A DNA stretch of 64,000 bases from Streptomyces sp. NBC_00659. GTDB lineage: Bacteria; Actinomycetota; Actinomycetes; Streptomycetales; Streptomycetaceae. The stretch covers positions 8,432,001 through 8,496,000 of the forward strand of contig NZ_CP109031.1 of assembly GCF_036226925.1 (NCBI RefSeq), in the 5' to 3' direction. Shown one piece after another: positions 32,931 to 41,774 of this stretch. The notes under the pieces are model-generated. The model was not told where the DNA came from. It was given only the letters and a program-made list of their open reading frames with translations, and did not search any database. A program made the translations under genes and the position numbers. Every line of letters begins with the position of its first letter. Position 1 is the first letter of the stretch.

Positions 32931-33392
32931 ATGAACCCGTCCGCCTGCACCCGCAAGCAGCGCACGCAGGACACGCTCGACCGGCTGGAGACCGACGTCG
33001 ACGTCTGGGTGTCCACCGCCGACAGCGCCGGGGGAGCGCCGTATCTGGTGCCGCTGTCCTACCTCTGGGACGGGACGACCGTACTGCTGGCCACCCCCGC
33101 CGCCAGTCCTACGGGCCGCAACCTGCGCGCGACCGGTACGGTACGGCTCGGCCTCGGGCCGACACGCGACGTGGTGATGATCGAAGGCACCGTCCGGACA
33201 CTGGAGGCCGGCGAGCTGCCGGAGGGGACCGGCGACGCGTTCGCGGCCCGCACCGGCTTCGACCCGCGCGGACTCAGCACCCACTACCAGTACTTCAGCG
33301 TCACCCCGGTGCGTGTGCAGGCCTGGCGCGAGGCCGACGAACTCTCCGGCCGCGACCTCATGCGCGACGGCCGATGGCTGTCGGCCGACTGA
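32931..33392 (+). CDS. Pyridoxamine 5'-phosphate oxidase-like F420/FMN-binding protein
   Basis: The 153-residue split-barrel protein has VDVWVSTADSAGGAPYLVPL, SYLWDGTTVLLATPAASPTG and RNLRATGTVRLGLGPTRDVV, the fold of the PPOX class that binds flavin or coenzyme F420. The C-terminus includes YQYFSVTPVRVQAWREADE. It may reduce or oxidise a small substrate; which cofactor it uses cannot be told here. The ATG at 32931 has AGGAGG about 9 bases upstream. Confidence 0.8.
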   Translation: MNPSACTRKQRTQDTLDRLETDVDVWVSTADSAGGAPYLVPLSYLWDGTTVLLATPAASPTGRNLRATGTVRLGLGPTRDVVMIEGTVRTLEAGELPEGTGDAFAARTGFDPRGLSTHYQYFSVTPVRVQAWREADELSGRDLMRDGRWLSAD

Positions 33393-33425
33393 CCTCGCCG
33401 GACGCTCGTGCCCCGTGCGTGCCGT

Positions 33426-33731
33426 TCAGTCGCGGCCGGACTTGGTGGGGGAGGGCCATACGCCCGTGGACCGTTCGATGGCCTTGGCGCCCGAGCGGTC
33501 CACCGCGCTGCGGACGACGGCGAAGATCGCGCCCTGGAGGGCGGCGGCGAGCAGGACCTCGCCCCAGCCGCGGTCCTTGTCCAGGGCGTCGGGAGCGTCC
33601 TCCTCATGGCGTATCGCCATCCAGGCCTTCTGGAAGGCGAGTCCGGCGACAGCGCCTCCGGCCCAGCTCAGGACGAATCCGATCGGCTTGTACGCCAGGG
33701 GCAGTTTGAGCTTCTTGGGCTTCTTGGACAC
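33426..33731 (-). CDS. DUF4235 small membrane protein
   Basis: The 101-residue protein starts MSKKPKKLKLPLAYKPIGF, has a membrane helix (SWAGGAVAGLAFQKAWMAI), a polar loop and a second helix (EVLLAAALQGAIFAVVRSAV), and ends with a Lys/Arg-rich tail. This is the DUF4235 layout. No role is known. GTG at 33731 follows AAGGAG by 5 bases. Confidence 0.83.
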   Translation of the reverse strand: MSKKPKKLKLPLAYKPIGFVLSWAGGAVAGLAFQKAWMAIRHEEDAPDALDKDRGWGEVLLAAALQGAIFAVVRSAVDRSGAKAIERSTGVWPSPTKSGRD

Positions 33732-33880
33732 CGGGACTCCTTCTCCGCTTCCGAGGCCCGCCGACCTGCGCGGACCTACTCCCACAGGGTGCGAGTGCCC
33801 TATGCGCCGCCTCGTACCCCTCGGTCCGATTGTCCCCGCCGTCCCCGTGTGAGGTGGAGCCCCGAGGGAAACCGGCCGGT

Positions 33881-34990
33881 GTGAGTGGTGAAGAGACGAC
33901 AGAACCGGAGGGGGCGGATCGCGCCCCGGCGACACGGCAGCGGCGGAAGGAGGACGGTTCGGACGGCAGGACCAGGGTCACCGTCATCGTGGCGCTGGGC
34001 GCCAACCTGGTGATCGCCGTGGCCAAGGCGGTGGGCGGCCTGGTCTCGGGATCGCCCGCGCTCCTCTCGGAGGCCGCGCACTCCGTGGCGGACAGCCTGA
34101 ACGAGGTGTTCCTGCTGGCGGCGCTGCGCCGCAGCAGGCGGCCCGCCGACCGGAAGCATCCGTTCGGTTACGGCAAGGAGCGGTTCTTCTGGTCACTGCT
34201 CGCGGCCGTCGGCATCTTCGTCATGGGCGGCTGCTTCTCCTTCTTCCAGGGCTTCGAGGCGCTCCGCAACGGCGCCGAGGAGTCCTTCAGGGGCTATATG
34301 ACGGGGATCGCGGTGCTCGTCGTGGCCCTGCTCGCGGAAGGCGCCTCGCTTCTGCGCGCCCTCTTCCAGATCCGCGGCAAGGGCGGCGACGGCATGCGCG
34401 ACCCGGCCCTGCGGACGGTCGTCGCCGAGGACGGCACCGCGGTACTGGGGGTGAGCCTCGCGATCGTCGGCATGGTGCTCCACATGATCACGGGCCAGGT
34501 CGTGTGGGAGGCCTGCGCCTCCTTCGCCATCGGACTGCTGCTCGTGTGCATCGCCTTCTGGCTCGGCAGCGACGCCCGCGAGCAGCTCATCGGACGGGCT
34601 GTCGACGAGGAGCAGAGCGGCCGGATCCGTGAACTGCTGAAGGCACAGCCCGAGATCGACAGCGTCGAGGCGCTGCTGACCATGGAGCTCGGCCTCGACT
34701 CGACCCTGGTGGCCGCCAGGATCGACCTGGTCCCCGGGCTCGACAGCGAGGAGGTCGAGGAGGTCGCCGTCCGTATCAAGCGCTCGGTCGCCCACACCTT
34801 TCCCGAGGCCGACCAGATCTTCCTCGACGTGACCGACGCCGGAGCGTCGCGAGCGGCCGCGCGCCGCGGCGAGGGCGGGACGAGCGAGGGGGTCCCGACG
34901 CGAGACGCGCCGACGGGAGACCCCGCCCCCGCACGCGACCCCGCCACGACGAGAAGCCCCGCCGCGACGGGGGAGCGCGGCGGGGCCTGA
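33881..34990 (+). CDS. Cation diffusion facilitator (zinc/cobalt exporter-like)
   Basis: The 369-residue CDF transporter has VALGANLVIAVAKAVGGLVS, the metal-site HxxxD pair in SEAAHSVADSLNEVF, and the loop KHPFGYGKERFFWSLLAAVG. Six membrane helices are followed by a cytoplasmic domain with RIRELLKAQPEIDSVEALLT. The last 50 residues are a low-complexity Ala/Gly/Pro/Arg/Thr tail. It exports divalent metals by proton antiport. GTG at 33881 is chosen, with GAGGGA upstream; a longer frame lacks homology. Confidence 0.85.
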   Translation: MSGEETTEPEGADRAPATRQRRKEDGSDGRTRVTVIVALGANLVIAVAKAVGGLVSGSPALLSEAAHSVADSLNEVFLLAALRRSRRPADRKHPFGYGKERFFWSLLAAVGIFVMGGCFSFFQGFEALRNGAEESFRGYMTGIAVLVVALLAEGASLLRALFQIRGKGGDGMRDPALRTVVAEDGTAVLGVSLAIVGMVLHMITGQVVWEACASFAIGLLLVCIAFWLGSDAREQLIGRAVDEEQSGRIRELLKAQPEIDSVEALLTMELGLDSTLVAARIDLVPGLDSEEVEEVAVRIKRSVAHTFPEADQIFLDVTDAGASRAAARRGEGGTSEGVPTRDAPTGDPAPARDPATTRSPAATGERGGA

Positions 34991-35073
34991 TGTTCGGGTG
35001 CCCGACGTCCTTCGGTTCATGCGCACCGGCACGCCGGAAAATCCGGGTGGTCCGTCGGGGGTTCCCGCGGTGC

Positions 35074-35099
35074 GCCGGCCGGTGGGTCAGCCGGCCGGC
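35074..35099. terminator. Hairpin terminator between convergent genes
   Basis: GCCGGCCGG and its exact complement flank 8 bases. It lies between the CDF transporter stop (34990) and the end of the leftward gene at 35125. Confidence 0.55.
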
Positions 35100-35124
35100 A
35101 CGTGGTCCCGGCGGTGTGCCGGAG

Positions 35125-35568
35125 TCAGGCGGCCGGCTCCAGCACGAAGACGGGGATCACCCGGTCGGTCTTCTTCTGGTAGTCGGCGTACGGGGGATAC
35201 GCGGCGACCGCGCGCTCCCACCACCGGTCCTTCTCCTCGCCCGTGATCTCCCGGGCCGTGAACGCCTTGCGCTCGGCTCCGTCCTGGAGCTCGACGTGAG
35301 GGTCGGAGGTGACGTTGTGGTACCAGACCGGGTGCTTGGGAGCGCCGCCGAGCGAGGCGACCACGGCGTACCGTCCGTCGTGCTCGACGCGCATCAGCGG
35401 GGTCTTGCGGATCTTGCCGCTCTTGGCACCGCGTGTCGTGAGGATGATGACGGGCAGGCCGGTGTCCATCAGGGTCGTTCCCTTGGTGCCACCGGAACTC
35501 TCGTACAACTCCACCTGGTCCCGGACCCACTGCGTGGGGCTGGGCTCGTACTCGCCCTCAAGTGGCAT
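35125..35568 (-). CDS. Deazaflavin (F420)-dependent nitroreductase-family protein
   Basis: The 147-residue protein matches the Ddn-type split-barrel family of actinobacteria: [20 protein letters not shown] (F420-phosphate-binding loop), [40 protein letters not shown] and [20 protein letters not shown]. Ddn uses reduced F420 to reduce nitro compounds or quinones. The natural substrate is unknown. The ATG at 35568 is the natural start. Confidence 0.88.
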   Translation of the reverse strand: MPLEGEYEPSPTQWVRDQVELYESSGGTKGTTLMDTGLPVIILTTRGAKSGKIRKTPLMRVEHDGRYAVVASLGGAPKHPVWYHNVTSDPHVELQDGAERKAFTAREITGEEKDRWWERAVAAYPPYADYQKKTDRVIPVFVLEPAA

Positions 35569-35758
35569 GACTTCCGTCCCATCGTCGCGTCGGACTGGTC
35601 GTGTCTCGGCACGATTCAACACCAGCACGGACGCGAATCTTCCGCACCGCGGCCCGCGTGGCTCCCCGTGCCGGGCCGATCCCCCGGTGGGGTGTACCGG
35701 GCGCACACTGGCCGGTTCGCACAGCGGCCGGACCGCACACCGGCCGGAGCCCGGGCCC

Positions 35759-36391
35759 TCATGACGGGGCCACCAGCACACGTACGGCCAGCAGCATGAT
35801 CACGCAGCTCGACGCGAGCCCCGTCACCAGCCGTCCCCGGTGGCCCGTCAGCGTCCGGCCGAGCAGGGCGCCGCCCCCGGCGATCAGGAGCTGCCAGCTC
35901 GCGGACGCGGCGAACGCGGCGAGTACGAACACTCCCTGCTCCAGCGGACTCACCGCCTCGGCCGTGCGGTTGGCGAGCACCAGCGCGGCGAAGTAGACGA
36001 CCGTGGTGGGGTTCAGCAGGGTGATCCCCAGCAGGGACAGGTAGGCGCGGACGGGGTGCGGGGGGTCCTGCCCGGTCCGCTCGGCGAGCCGGCGCTCGCG
36101 GTAGCGGCGGACTGCGCCGACCGCGCCGTGGACCGCCAGCGCGGCGAGCACCAGCGCGGAGGCCCGGCCGAGCGGGAGCATCACCGGCTGGAGTCCGGCG
36201 GCGAGCGCCGTACCCCCGAGCGCGGCGACGAGGGCGTAGAGCCCGTCGGCCGTCGCGACGCCCAGCGCGGCCGAGGCGCCGATCCGCAGGGAGGTGCGAG
36301 CGGTGAGGGAGACGAGGTAGGTCGCGACCGCTCCGACGGGCATGGCGATGCCGTAGCCCGCGAGAAGCCCCGCGACGAGAGCGGCGGTCAC
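35759..36391 (-). CDS. LysE/RhtB-family amino acid exporter
   Basis: The 210-residue protein, with six membrane helices, has [20 protein letters not shown] at its N-terminus (the LysE proline-rich signature), [20 protein letters not shown], and [20 protein letters not shown] with the conserved NP. It exports amino acids or similar solutes. GTG at 36391 is the best start by homology, and its first bases overlap the stop of a 35-codon frame as GTGA. Confidence 0.85.
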   Translation of the reverse strand: MTAALVAGLLAGYGIAMPVGAVATYLVSLTARTSLRIGASAALGVATADGLYALVAALGGTALAAGLQPVMLPLGRASALVLAALAVHGAVGAVRRYRERRLAERTGQDPPHPVRAYLSLLGITLLNPTTVVYFAALVLANRTAEAVSPLEQGVFVLAAFAASASWQLLIAGGGALLGRTLTGHRGRLVTGLASSCVIMLLAVRVLVAPS

Positions 36392-36495
36392 GACCGGGGA
36401 AGCTCGGGCCCCCGCGGTCGGCCGGGCTGCTGCTGGACCCGCACCGGACGGACGGTGGCGGAGGTCGGCGGCAGGAAGGCTTCGTTCATGGACAT
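36388..36495 (-). CDS. Possible 35-codon leader ORF before LysE exporter
   Basis: A short frame MSMNEAFLPPTSATVRPVRV...GPELPRS ends in TGA that overlaps the exporter's GTG. The 4-base overlap suggests translational coupling. No clear ribosome site is present, and the second ATG (36489) could also serve. It could be a regulatory leader peptide or the vestige of a gene. Not recognised. Confidence 0.35.
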   Translation of the reverse strand: MSMNEAFLPPTSATVRPVRVQQQPGRPRGPELPRS

Positions 36496-36685
36496 GGGCA
36501 GATGTTCGGGCCGCCGGACGCGACCGCGCAAGCGGTTTTCGGAAGGGTTCCGGAGGGGTGTCCTGAGCCGAGGTCTCCGCCGACGACGCGCCCCGGCGGA
36601 GCGGAAGGCCCCTCTCCGGCGGGGGAAAGTCCCCGCGACGCTCCCCTCTCCACCGGCGGGCCGGGATCTTCACTAGGGTGCGAAC

Positions 36686-37219
36686 GTGAGCGAACCCAGC
36701 GAGAAACCCTTCCTCTACGTGGTCGTCTGCGCGGCGGGCGTCGCCGAGGGCGTCGGTACGCTGATCACGGCGGCGCGGGAGCGGGGCTGGGAGGTCGGTG
36801 TCATCGCCACGCCCCAGGGCCTCGGCTTCATCGACGCGGCGGCCGTCGAGGAACGGACCGGCCGTCCGATCCGCTCCGCCTGGCGGGCCCCGGGCGACCC
36901 GCGCCCCTTCCCCGCCCCGGATGCGGTGGCCCTCGCCCCGGCCACCTTCAACACCGTCAACAAGTGGGCGGCCGGCATTTCCGACACCCTCGCCCTCGGA
37001 ACCCTGTGCGAGGCCTACGGACTCGGCGTCCCGATCGCCGTACTGCCCTGCGTGAACGAGGCGTTGGCGGCACACCCCGCCTACCGGGCCAGCGTCGAGC
37101 GACTGCGCGGAATGGGTGTCCGCTTCGGCGACCCGTACGCCGGCGACGGCCAACAGGACGGCGGGCAAGGGGATTTCCCCTGGGAACGAGTGCTGGACCT
37201 GCTGACGCCCGGGGCATGA
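36686..37219 (+). CDS. Flavoprotein (PPC decarboxylase-like)
   Basis: The 177-residue protein has the homo-oligomeric flavin-containing Cys decarboxylase fold: FLYVVVCAAGVAEGVGTLIT, WEVGVIATPQGLGFID, DAVALAPATFNTVNKWAAGI (the PAxxNxxxK-type motif) and VPIAVLPCVNEALAAHPAYR. It probably binds FMN; the substrate is unknown. It is not the CoA-biosynthesis CoaBC, lacking the second domain. GTG at 36686 is used. Confidence 0.83.
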   Translation: MSEPSEKPFLYVVVCAAGVAEGVGTLITAARERGWEVGVIATPQGLGFIDAAAVEERTGRPIRSAWRAPGDPRPFPAPDAVALAPATFNTVNKWAAGISDTLALGTLCEAYGLGVPIAVLPCVNEALAAHPAYRASVERLRGMGVRFGDPYAGDGQQDGGQGDFPWERVLDLLTPGA

Positions 37220-37289
37220 GCCCGCTCCGGGCCCGCTCCGGTTCCGAGTCGTGGCCGACGGAAACCGGCGCGTCCGCCGGGCCGCCCCG

Positions 37290-37775
37290 TCAGGCGTTGC
37301 CCTCGCAGTCGGCGGTGATCCGAAGTTCGTGCATGGGCTCGCCCTCGATGACGAGACCCGGTCCGCCGGTGCGGGTGACGAAGACCGCCCAGGTGCCACG
37401 GGTGAGCCGGCTTTCGTCGGTGCCCCCTGCCTGGACCTGCTTCCAGCCACGCGCCCGCAAAGCCGTGGTCACGTTCTCACGGGAACGGGGAGCGCTCTTC
37501 GTCGGCACGAAGTCGTCGAGAGAGATCATGCAGAGGTTGCCGGTCGGATTCTCCATTCCCTGACCTGCCATGGAGCCGGGCACTTTCGCCTCCGCCACGG
37601 CCTGGAGCAGTTCCGTGCGCATGGCCGCGTACTCGGTGCGACGCTGCCCCGCCGAAGGGTCGGCGCTCGCCGGCGGACGATTCGGGACGGGCTGTGTTGT
37701 CTGGGGGGTCCCGCAGCCCGCGAGCACTCCGAGCAGCGGCAGAACACAGGCGAGGCGGGGCAGGGTATGACGCAT
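37290..37775 (-). CDS. Small hypothetical lipoprotein
   Basis: The 161-residue protein starts MRHTLPRLACVLPLLGVLAG followed by the lipobox Cys (about residue 21), a Pro/Thr-rich linker, and a domain with EYAAMRTELLQAVAEAKVPG, NLCMISLDDFVPTKSAPRSR, WAVFVTRTGGPGLVIEGEPM and a final DCEGNA. Two more cysteines could pair. Family not recognised. The ATG at 37775 gives a standard signal; an earlier ATG at 37787 is possible. Confidence 0.72.
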   Translation of the reverse strand: MRHTLPRLACVLPLLGVLAGCGTPQTTQPVPNRPPASADPSAGQRRTEYAAMRTELLQAVAEAKVPGSMAGQGMENPTGNLCMISLDDFVPTKSAPRSRENVTTALRARGWKQVQAGGTDESRLTRGTWAVFVTRTGGPGLVIEGEPMHELRITADCEGNA

Positions 37776-37819
37776 GCCCGAGATCATAAGCACTGGTCAG
37801 CGGGCTGGTGCTCAGGGCC

Positions 37820-37867
37820 CCGCGGCCCGCTCGGTTCGCGGAGCACCGCGAACCGAGCGGGCCGCGG
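37820..37867. terminator. Very strong 22-bp hairpin between divergent genes
   Basis: Perfect 22-bp arms (left arm begins CCGCGGCCCGCTCGGTTCGC) enclose only AGCA. It lies 45 bases from the start of the leftward lipoprotein and before the rightward 41-codon frame. In this position it could be an attenuator in the rightward leader or a relic of a lost gene. Confidence 0.6.
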
Positions 37868-37874
37868 AGGACTG

Positions 37875-38000
37875 GTGAAGTACGCGGCCGGAGAAGGAGT
37901 TGAACATGTTCAATTATGCTGGCAGGATGGCGGGCGCGTGATCGACACCACGGTCGAACCGCAGTCGTTTGTGGCGCCGCCTCGGAGGACCGGATGGTGA
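37875..38000 (+). CDS. Possible 41-codon ORF coupled to the next lipoprotein gene
   Basis: GTG at 37875 has GGAGG four bases upstream and opens a frame MKYAAGEGVEHVQLCWQDGG...PPRRTGW. It stops at 37998-38000, overlapping the ATG (37994) of the next gene. Inside it lies the perfect palindrome at 37900-37913. Sequence not recognised; it may be the C-terminal piece of a deleted gene or a leader peptide. Confidence 0.4.
   Translation: MKYAAGEGVEHVQLCWQDGGRVIDTTVEPQSFVAPPRRTGW
37900..37913. promoter_or_regulatory. Perfect 14-bp palindrome TTGAACATGTTCAA
   Basis: TTGAACATGTTCAA is AT-rich in a GC-rich background and fully self-complementary, typical of MarR- or XRE-type operators. It lies about 90 bases upstream of the lipoprotein start at 37994. 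Confidence 0.45.
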
Positions 38001-38515
38001 GGACCGACCCGCTCGGCCCGGTGGTACGGCGCGTCGCGGTCCTCGTGGCCGGCCTGTTCGTCCTGGTGGGATGCAATCCGCACATGTACGACGACGTGCC
38101 CGCGGTGCATGACGCGAAGCGGGCGGAGATCGTGGATTCGTGGCGCTGCGTCGACAGCACGGAAGTCACCCTCCGTGCTGACGGAACAGCCGTCATCCGC
38201 TTCCTGGACGGGCAGGAATTCGACTTCGGCGACAGGTGGCGGGTGTCGGGGACGGGGGTGTGGGAGCTGACGGACGAGCGCGGCGGGTGGAACGACGGTC
38301 AGCATGTCCGGCTGACGCTCACCTCGCGCACGGCATCGGCCACGCGCACTCCCGCTCCCGATGAGAGCCTCGGCTCGTCGGCCGGGCCCGAGCCCGCACC
38401 CGAGACCTATACCTGGACCTTCGAGCTGCAGCGGAACGACAAGAAGCGGTTGCTGCTGTACTTCTTCTTCGGCGACCCCGACTCCCGCAGCGCCTACGTC
38501 CTGGAGCGGGCGTAG
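37994..38515 (+). CDS. Hypothetical lipoprotein
   Basis: The 173-residue protein has a signal (VVRRVAVLVAGLFVLVGC, lipobox LVGC), then WRCVDSTEVTLRADGTAVIR, FDFGDRWRVSGTGVWELTDE, and a C-terminal TYTWTFELQRNDKKRLLLYF, FFGDPDSRSAYVLERA. This is the lipocalin-like pattern of many small Streptomyces lipoproteins, which compare a formula for secreted signal with beta strands. Function unknown. The ATG at 37994 follows GGAGG by 5 bases. Confidence 0.78.
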   Translation: MVRTDPLGPVVRRVAVLVAGLFVLVGCNPHMYDDVPAVHDAKRAEIVDSWRCVDSTEVTLRADGTAVIRFLDGQEFDFGDRWRVSGTGVWELTDERGGWNDGQHVRLTLTSRTASATRTPAPDESLGSSAGPEPAPETYTWTFELQRNDKKRLLLYFFFGDPDSRSAYVLERA

Positions 38516-38591
38516 GCAGGCTCGACGGCCGTCGGCCGTTCGGCGGAGGCGCCGCGCCGGTCGCCGGCCTGCCGCCCGCGAACGGCACCGG

Positions 38592-40385
38592 TCACGGTCT
38601 CCGGAACACGGTGATCGAGTGGCCGATCTCCTCGACCCGTCCGCTCGGGGCCAGCAGCGCCTTCAGGCGGGCGTCGGCCTTGTCGATCGCGGTGTCGGAG
38701 ACGACGAGCAGTCCGTGCACCCGGGCCGCGGGCACCGTACGGGGGTCGGTCGCGTCGATGCCGTAGGCGGACGGCACCCCGGCGCCCTTGTAGACGAGCC
38801 ACACCTTCTCGTGGGGATAGTGCCCCTTCAGCCGGTCGGCGAGGCGGCCGAGGTCCTGGCCCCAGTCGACGTTGGAGTCGTGCAGACGCAGATAGGTCTT
38901 CCCCGGGCCGCCGAACGCCTCGTTCGAGTACGGCAGGTAGTACGGGTACGTCAGCAGCGAACTGACGCCGACGAACAGGACCAGCGCCGCCGTCACCGGC
39001 CCCGGCCACCCCGGCCCGGGCCGCCGCGTGATCCCCGCCCACCCCGGCAGGCGCAGCCGATCGGCCCCGGCCCGTTCCGGCCGGCGCCCGCGCGGGACCA
39101 CGGCGCAGCCCGCCGCGACCGCGAGGAACACCGGCATGAACAGGGCGTAGCGCACGCCGAGATCGCGGGAGCCGGTCATCGCCGAGGCCAGCAGCAGTGC
39201 CGGCGGGACCAGGAGGTACGGGGCCGCGGGGCGCAGCCGGCGTACGGCCAGAAGGGTGAGCGAACCGGCCGTCCAGAGCGCCATCATGCCGAGCGGGGTC
39301 TTCACCAGCAGCGCCGCCGGCAGGTAGTACCAGAGAGACCCCTGGTAGAGCCGGCCGAAGAGGAAGCCCTGCCAGGTCGCGTTCTCGAAACCGAACTGGA
39401 CCCGCATACCGTCCCGGTACGGCCGCGGCACGGGCAGGTGGTCGACGAGCAGCGCGCGCAGTCCGTGCACGGCCGGGAGATCCGCGGGCGCCGTCCAGCG
39501 CAGCCGGGGATCGACGGCCAGATACGTCACCCACACCACGGCGACGGCGACCACGGCCATCCCGGCGGCGGCCGCGGCGGCGCGTCCGAGCAGCCGGGCC
39601 TTCGCCCGTGGGTCGCTACCCGGCGCCGTGTCCCCGCCGGTGGTGCCCGCGTGCCACACGGACACGACCGCGAGGAGCAGCACCAGCGGAACGGCCGGCA
39701 GCATGCTCATCTTGGTCGCCACCGTCGCGCCGAGCGCCACGGCCGAGAGCGGCAGGTACAGGAACGGCCGTCGCCTGGCCCGCCACACCAGCCACACCGA
39801 GGTCAGCAGGAACCCCGACGCCGGAACGTCGAGCGTGGCCAGCGAGCCGTGCGCGATCACGTCGGGCGAGAACGTGTAGAGCGCGAGGGCCACCAACGCG
39901 CCCCTCCTGCCCGAGAGTTCACGGGCGAACGCGAGGGCGACCAGACCGAACAGCAGCGTCAGGACGATCACCGGCAACCGCGCCCACAGCATCACCCGCC
40001 AGGGATCGTTGCCGGACTCGTACAGCACATGCCGCCCGAGCTCGGTCTGGTCACCCTTGAACGCGGGGTCGAGGTGCGGGTGCGCGAACAGCAGACCGAT
40101 TCCGATGACCAGCTTGCCCAGCGGCGGATGCTCGGGGTTGTACCGCAGGTCGTGCCGCTGGACGTAGACCGTCGCGGTGCCCACGTACACGGGCTCGTCG
40201 ATCGTCGGGGTCTGCTCGACGGCCGTACTGACCATGGCGACGGCCATCTGGAGCAGCAGCAGGGCCACGGCGACGACGAACGCGGCCCGTCTGTGCCGCC
40301 GCAGCCGTCCGAGGAGCGCGCGCGGTGCCACCGCGCCGTTCACCGGCATGCGCTCGTCGTGCCTGCTGGCCAGAGATGTCGGCAT
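38592..40385 (-). CDS. GT39-like membrane glycosyltransferase (PMT family)
   Basis: The 597-residue protein has about 11-13 membrane helices. It carries the early loop TPTIDEPVYVGTATVYVQRH, with the acidic residue expected of GT-C enzymes, then YNPEHPPLGKLVIGIGLLFA (a PPLxK motif). A C-terminal soluble part has YSNEAFGGPGKTYLRLHDSN and VDWGQDLGRLADRL. GT-C enzymes transfer a sugar from a lipid-phosphate donor to a protein or glycan on the outer face of the membrane. The acceptor is unknown. The ATG at 40385 is used. Confidence 0.82.
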   Translation of the reverse strand: MPTSLASRHDERMPVNGAVAPRALLGRLRRHRRAAFVVAVALLLLQMAVAMVSTAVEQTPTIDEPVYVGTATVYVQRHDLRYNPEHPPLGKLVIGIGLLFAHPHLDPAFKGDQTELGRHVLYESGNDPWRVMLWARLPVIVLTLLFGLVALAFARELSGRRGALVALALYTFSPDVIAHGSLATLDVPASGFLLTSVWLVWRARRRPFLYLPLSAVALGATVATKMSMLPAVPLVLLLAVVSVWHAGTTGGDTAPGSDPRAKARLLGRAAAAAAGMAVVAVAVVWVTYLAVDPRLRWTAPADLPAVHGLRALLVDHLPVPRPYRDGMRVQFGFENATWQGFLFGRLYQGSLWYYLPAALLVKTPLGMMALWTAGSLTLLAVRRLRPAAPYLLVPPALLLASAMTGSRDLGVRYALFMPVFLAVAAGCAVVPRGRRPERAGADRLRLPGWAGITRRPGPGWPGPVTAALVLFVGVSSLLTYPYYLPYSNEAFGGPGKTYLRLHDSNVDWGQDLGRLADRLKGHYPHEKVWLVYKGAGVPSAYGIDATDPRTVPAARVHGLLVVSDTAIDKADARLKALLAPSGRVEEIGHSITVFRRP

Positions 40386-40589
40386 GCCCTTTGTTACGTC
40401 CGCTCCGTACGAGCCTGCTCATCGGGCGGCCCACGGATCCGGGTACGCGTCGAGGCGCCGGCCGGGTGATCCGGCCGGCGCCCTGGCAGGGGAGCCACGA
40501 GTATGCCCGGCCTTCCGCACAACTCAAGGGATCGCGGGCGGTGGTGTGCGTACGGCCGGGCGTGCTCGGTCCTCCGTCCCGGCCTCTCC

Positions 40590-41252
40590 TCAGTACGGGG
40601 AGGCCGGGTCGCGCGGCCCGGCGGAGACCGCCCGGCGCAGCGCGGCCCGCAAGGCGAAGGCCACGGCCAGTTCGACCAGACCGATCAGCACCATCCACAG
40701 ACCGAGCAGCCGGGTCAGGGCGCGGGCCGACTCGGTCGGCAGGGCCAGTACGACGATGCCCGCGATGATGCCGATCGCCGCCGCGCACAGGACGAAGCCG
40801 CGGTGCGGCAGGTCCCTGGCCGCGAGGGCGGTGTACGCGGTCAGCACGCCGGACACGAGCCAGACGATGCCGAGGATCAGGGAGAGCGCGGCGATGGTCT
40901 GCAGCGGGTTTCGCAGACACAGGACGCCGGCCAGGACGTAGAGCACCGAGATCAGCAGCGTGGCGAACCGGTTGCCCTGCTCCCGGTGGCCGAAGACGGA
41001 CACGAACCGGAACAGGCCGATCACCAGCAGGTAGAGGCCCAGGAGAACCGCGAGGACGTGCAGGGTCTCGTCCGGCCAGACCAGGATCAGGATGCCGGGG
41101 ATCAGCGTCGCGACGGCCGAGCCGAGGAGCCAGGTCCAGGAGGCGCCGACGCGGTCCAGCACGACCGCGGGGTCCCCCGGGGGCGCGTAGGCCTGGCCCC
41201 CGGGCCCGGGTTCGGGTCTGGTGTGCGGTGCCGGACCATGCGATTCCGTCAT
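40590..41252 (-). CDS. HdeD-family (DUF308) membrane protein
   Basis: The 220-residue protein has a Pro/Gly-rich N-terminus (about 38 residues) then six membrane helices in three pairs: WLLGSAVATLIPGILILVWP, LAVLLGLYLLVIGLFRFVSV, LLISVLYVLAGVLCLRNPLQ and ALTRLLGLWMVLIGLVELAV. HdeD in Escherichia coli is an acid-stress membrane protein; here the role is unproven. The ATG at 41252 follows AGGAGGAACC. Confidence 0.85.
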   Translation of the reverse strand: MTESHGPAPHTRPEPGPGGQAYAPPGDPAVVLDRVGASWTWLLGSAVATLIPGILILVWPDETLHVLAVLLGLYLLVIGLFRFVSVFGHREQGNRFATLLISVLYVLAGVLCLRNPLQTIAALSLILGIVWLVSGVLTAYTALAARDLPHRGFVLCAAAIGIIAGIVVLALPTESARALTRLLGLWMVLIGLVELAVAFALRAALRRAVSAGPRDPASPY

Positions 41253-41378
41253 GGTTCCTCCTCACGCGGTCGAGCGGACCGGTTCCGGGCCGCCGACGGG
41301 ACGGTGGGTGGATTCCCGGCATCCACGCTCCCGTGCGCCGGGTTCCGGCGGCTCACCCCCGGCGGGTGATCCTCGTGG

Positions 41379-41576
41379 TCACCCGGGCAGTTGGCGCATC
41401 TCCACGACCCGCAGGCCGAGCGACCGGCAGCGGGCCAGCAGTCCGTACAGGTGTGCCTCGTCGACGACCGGGCCGAACAGGATGGTCTGGCCCGAGATCA
41501 GCACGTGGTCCATCTCCGGGAACGCCTCGGAAAGCGTCTCCGACAGATGTCCCTCGACGCGGATCTCGTACTGCAT
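41379..41576 (-). CDS. Small hypothetical protein (65 aa)
   Basis: The protein MQYEIRVEGHLSETLSEAFP...DHVLISGQTILFGPVVDEAH, LYGLLARCRSLGLRVVEMRQ forms a beta-alpha-beta pattern. Similar small proteins are frequent in Streptomyces, but no function is known to me. The ATG at 41576 follows GGGGAG by 6 bases. Confidence 0.78.
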   Translation of the reverse strand: MQYEIRVEGHLSETLSEAFPEMDHVLISGQTILFGPVVDEAHLYGLLARCRSLGLRVVEMRQLPG

Positions 41577-41774
41577 ACGGGGCTCCCCCCGGCGGGCGGC
41601 CTGGGGTGGACGGACGGCACCCTTCCCCACGATCATCCGGCACCGCGCCCCGCCCGCCCTCACCCGCAGAAGGTGAATCGGGGCCGGGGAGCCGCGCGCG
41701 CTCACGCCGGTTCACGCGCCCCGGGTTCACGCCGGTGCGAGCGTCTCGGTTTCGCCGGTTCGAGTCCCGCGCGT

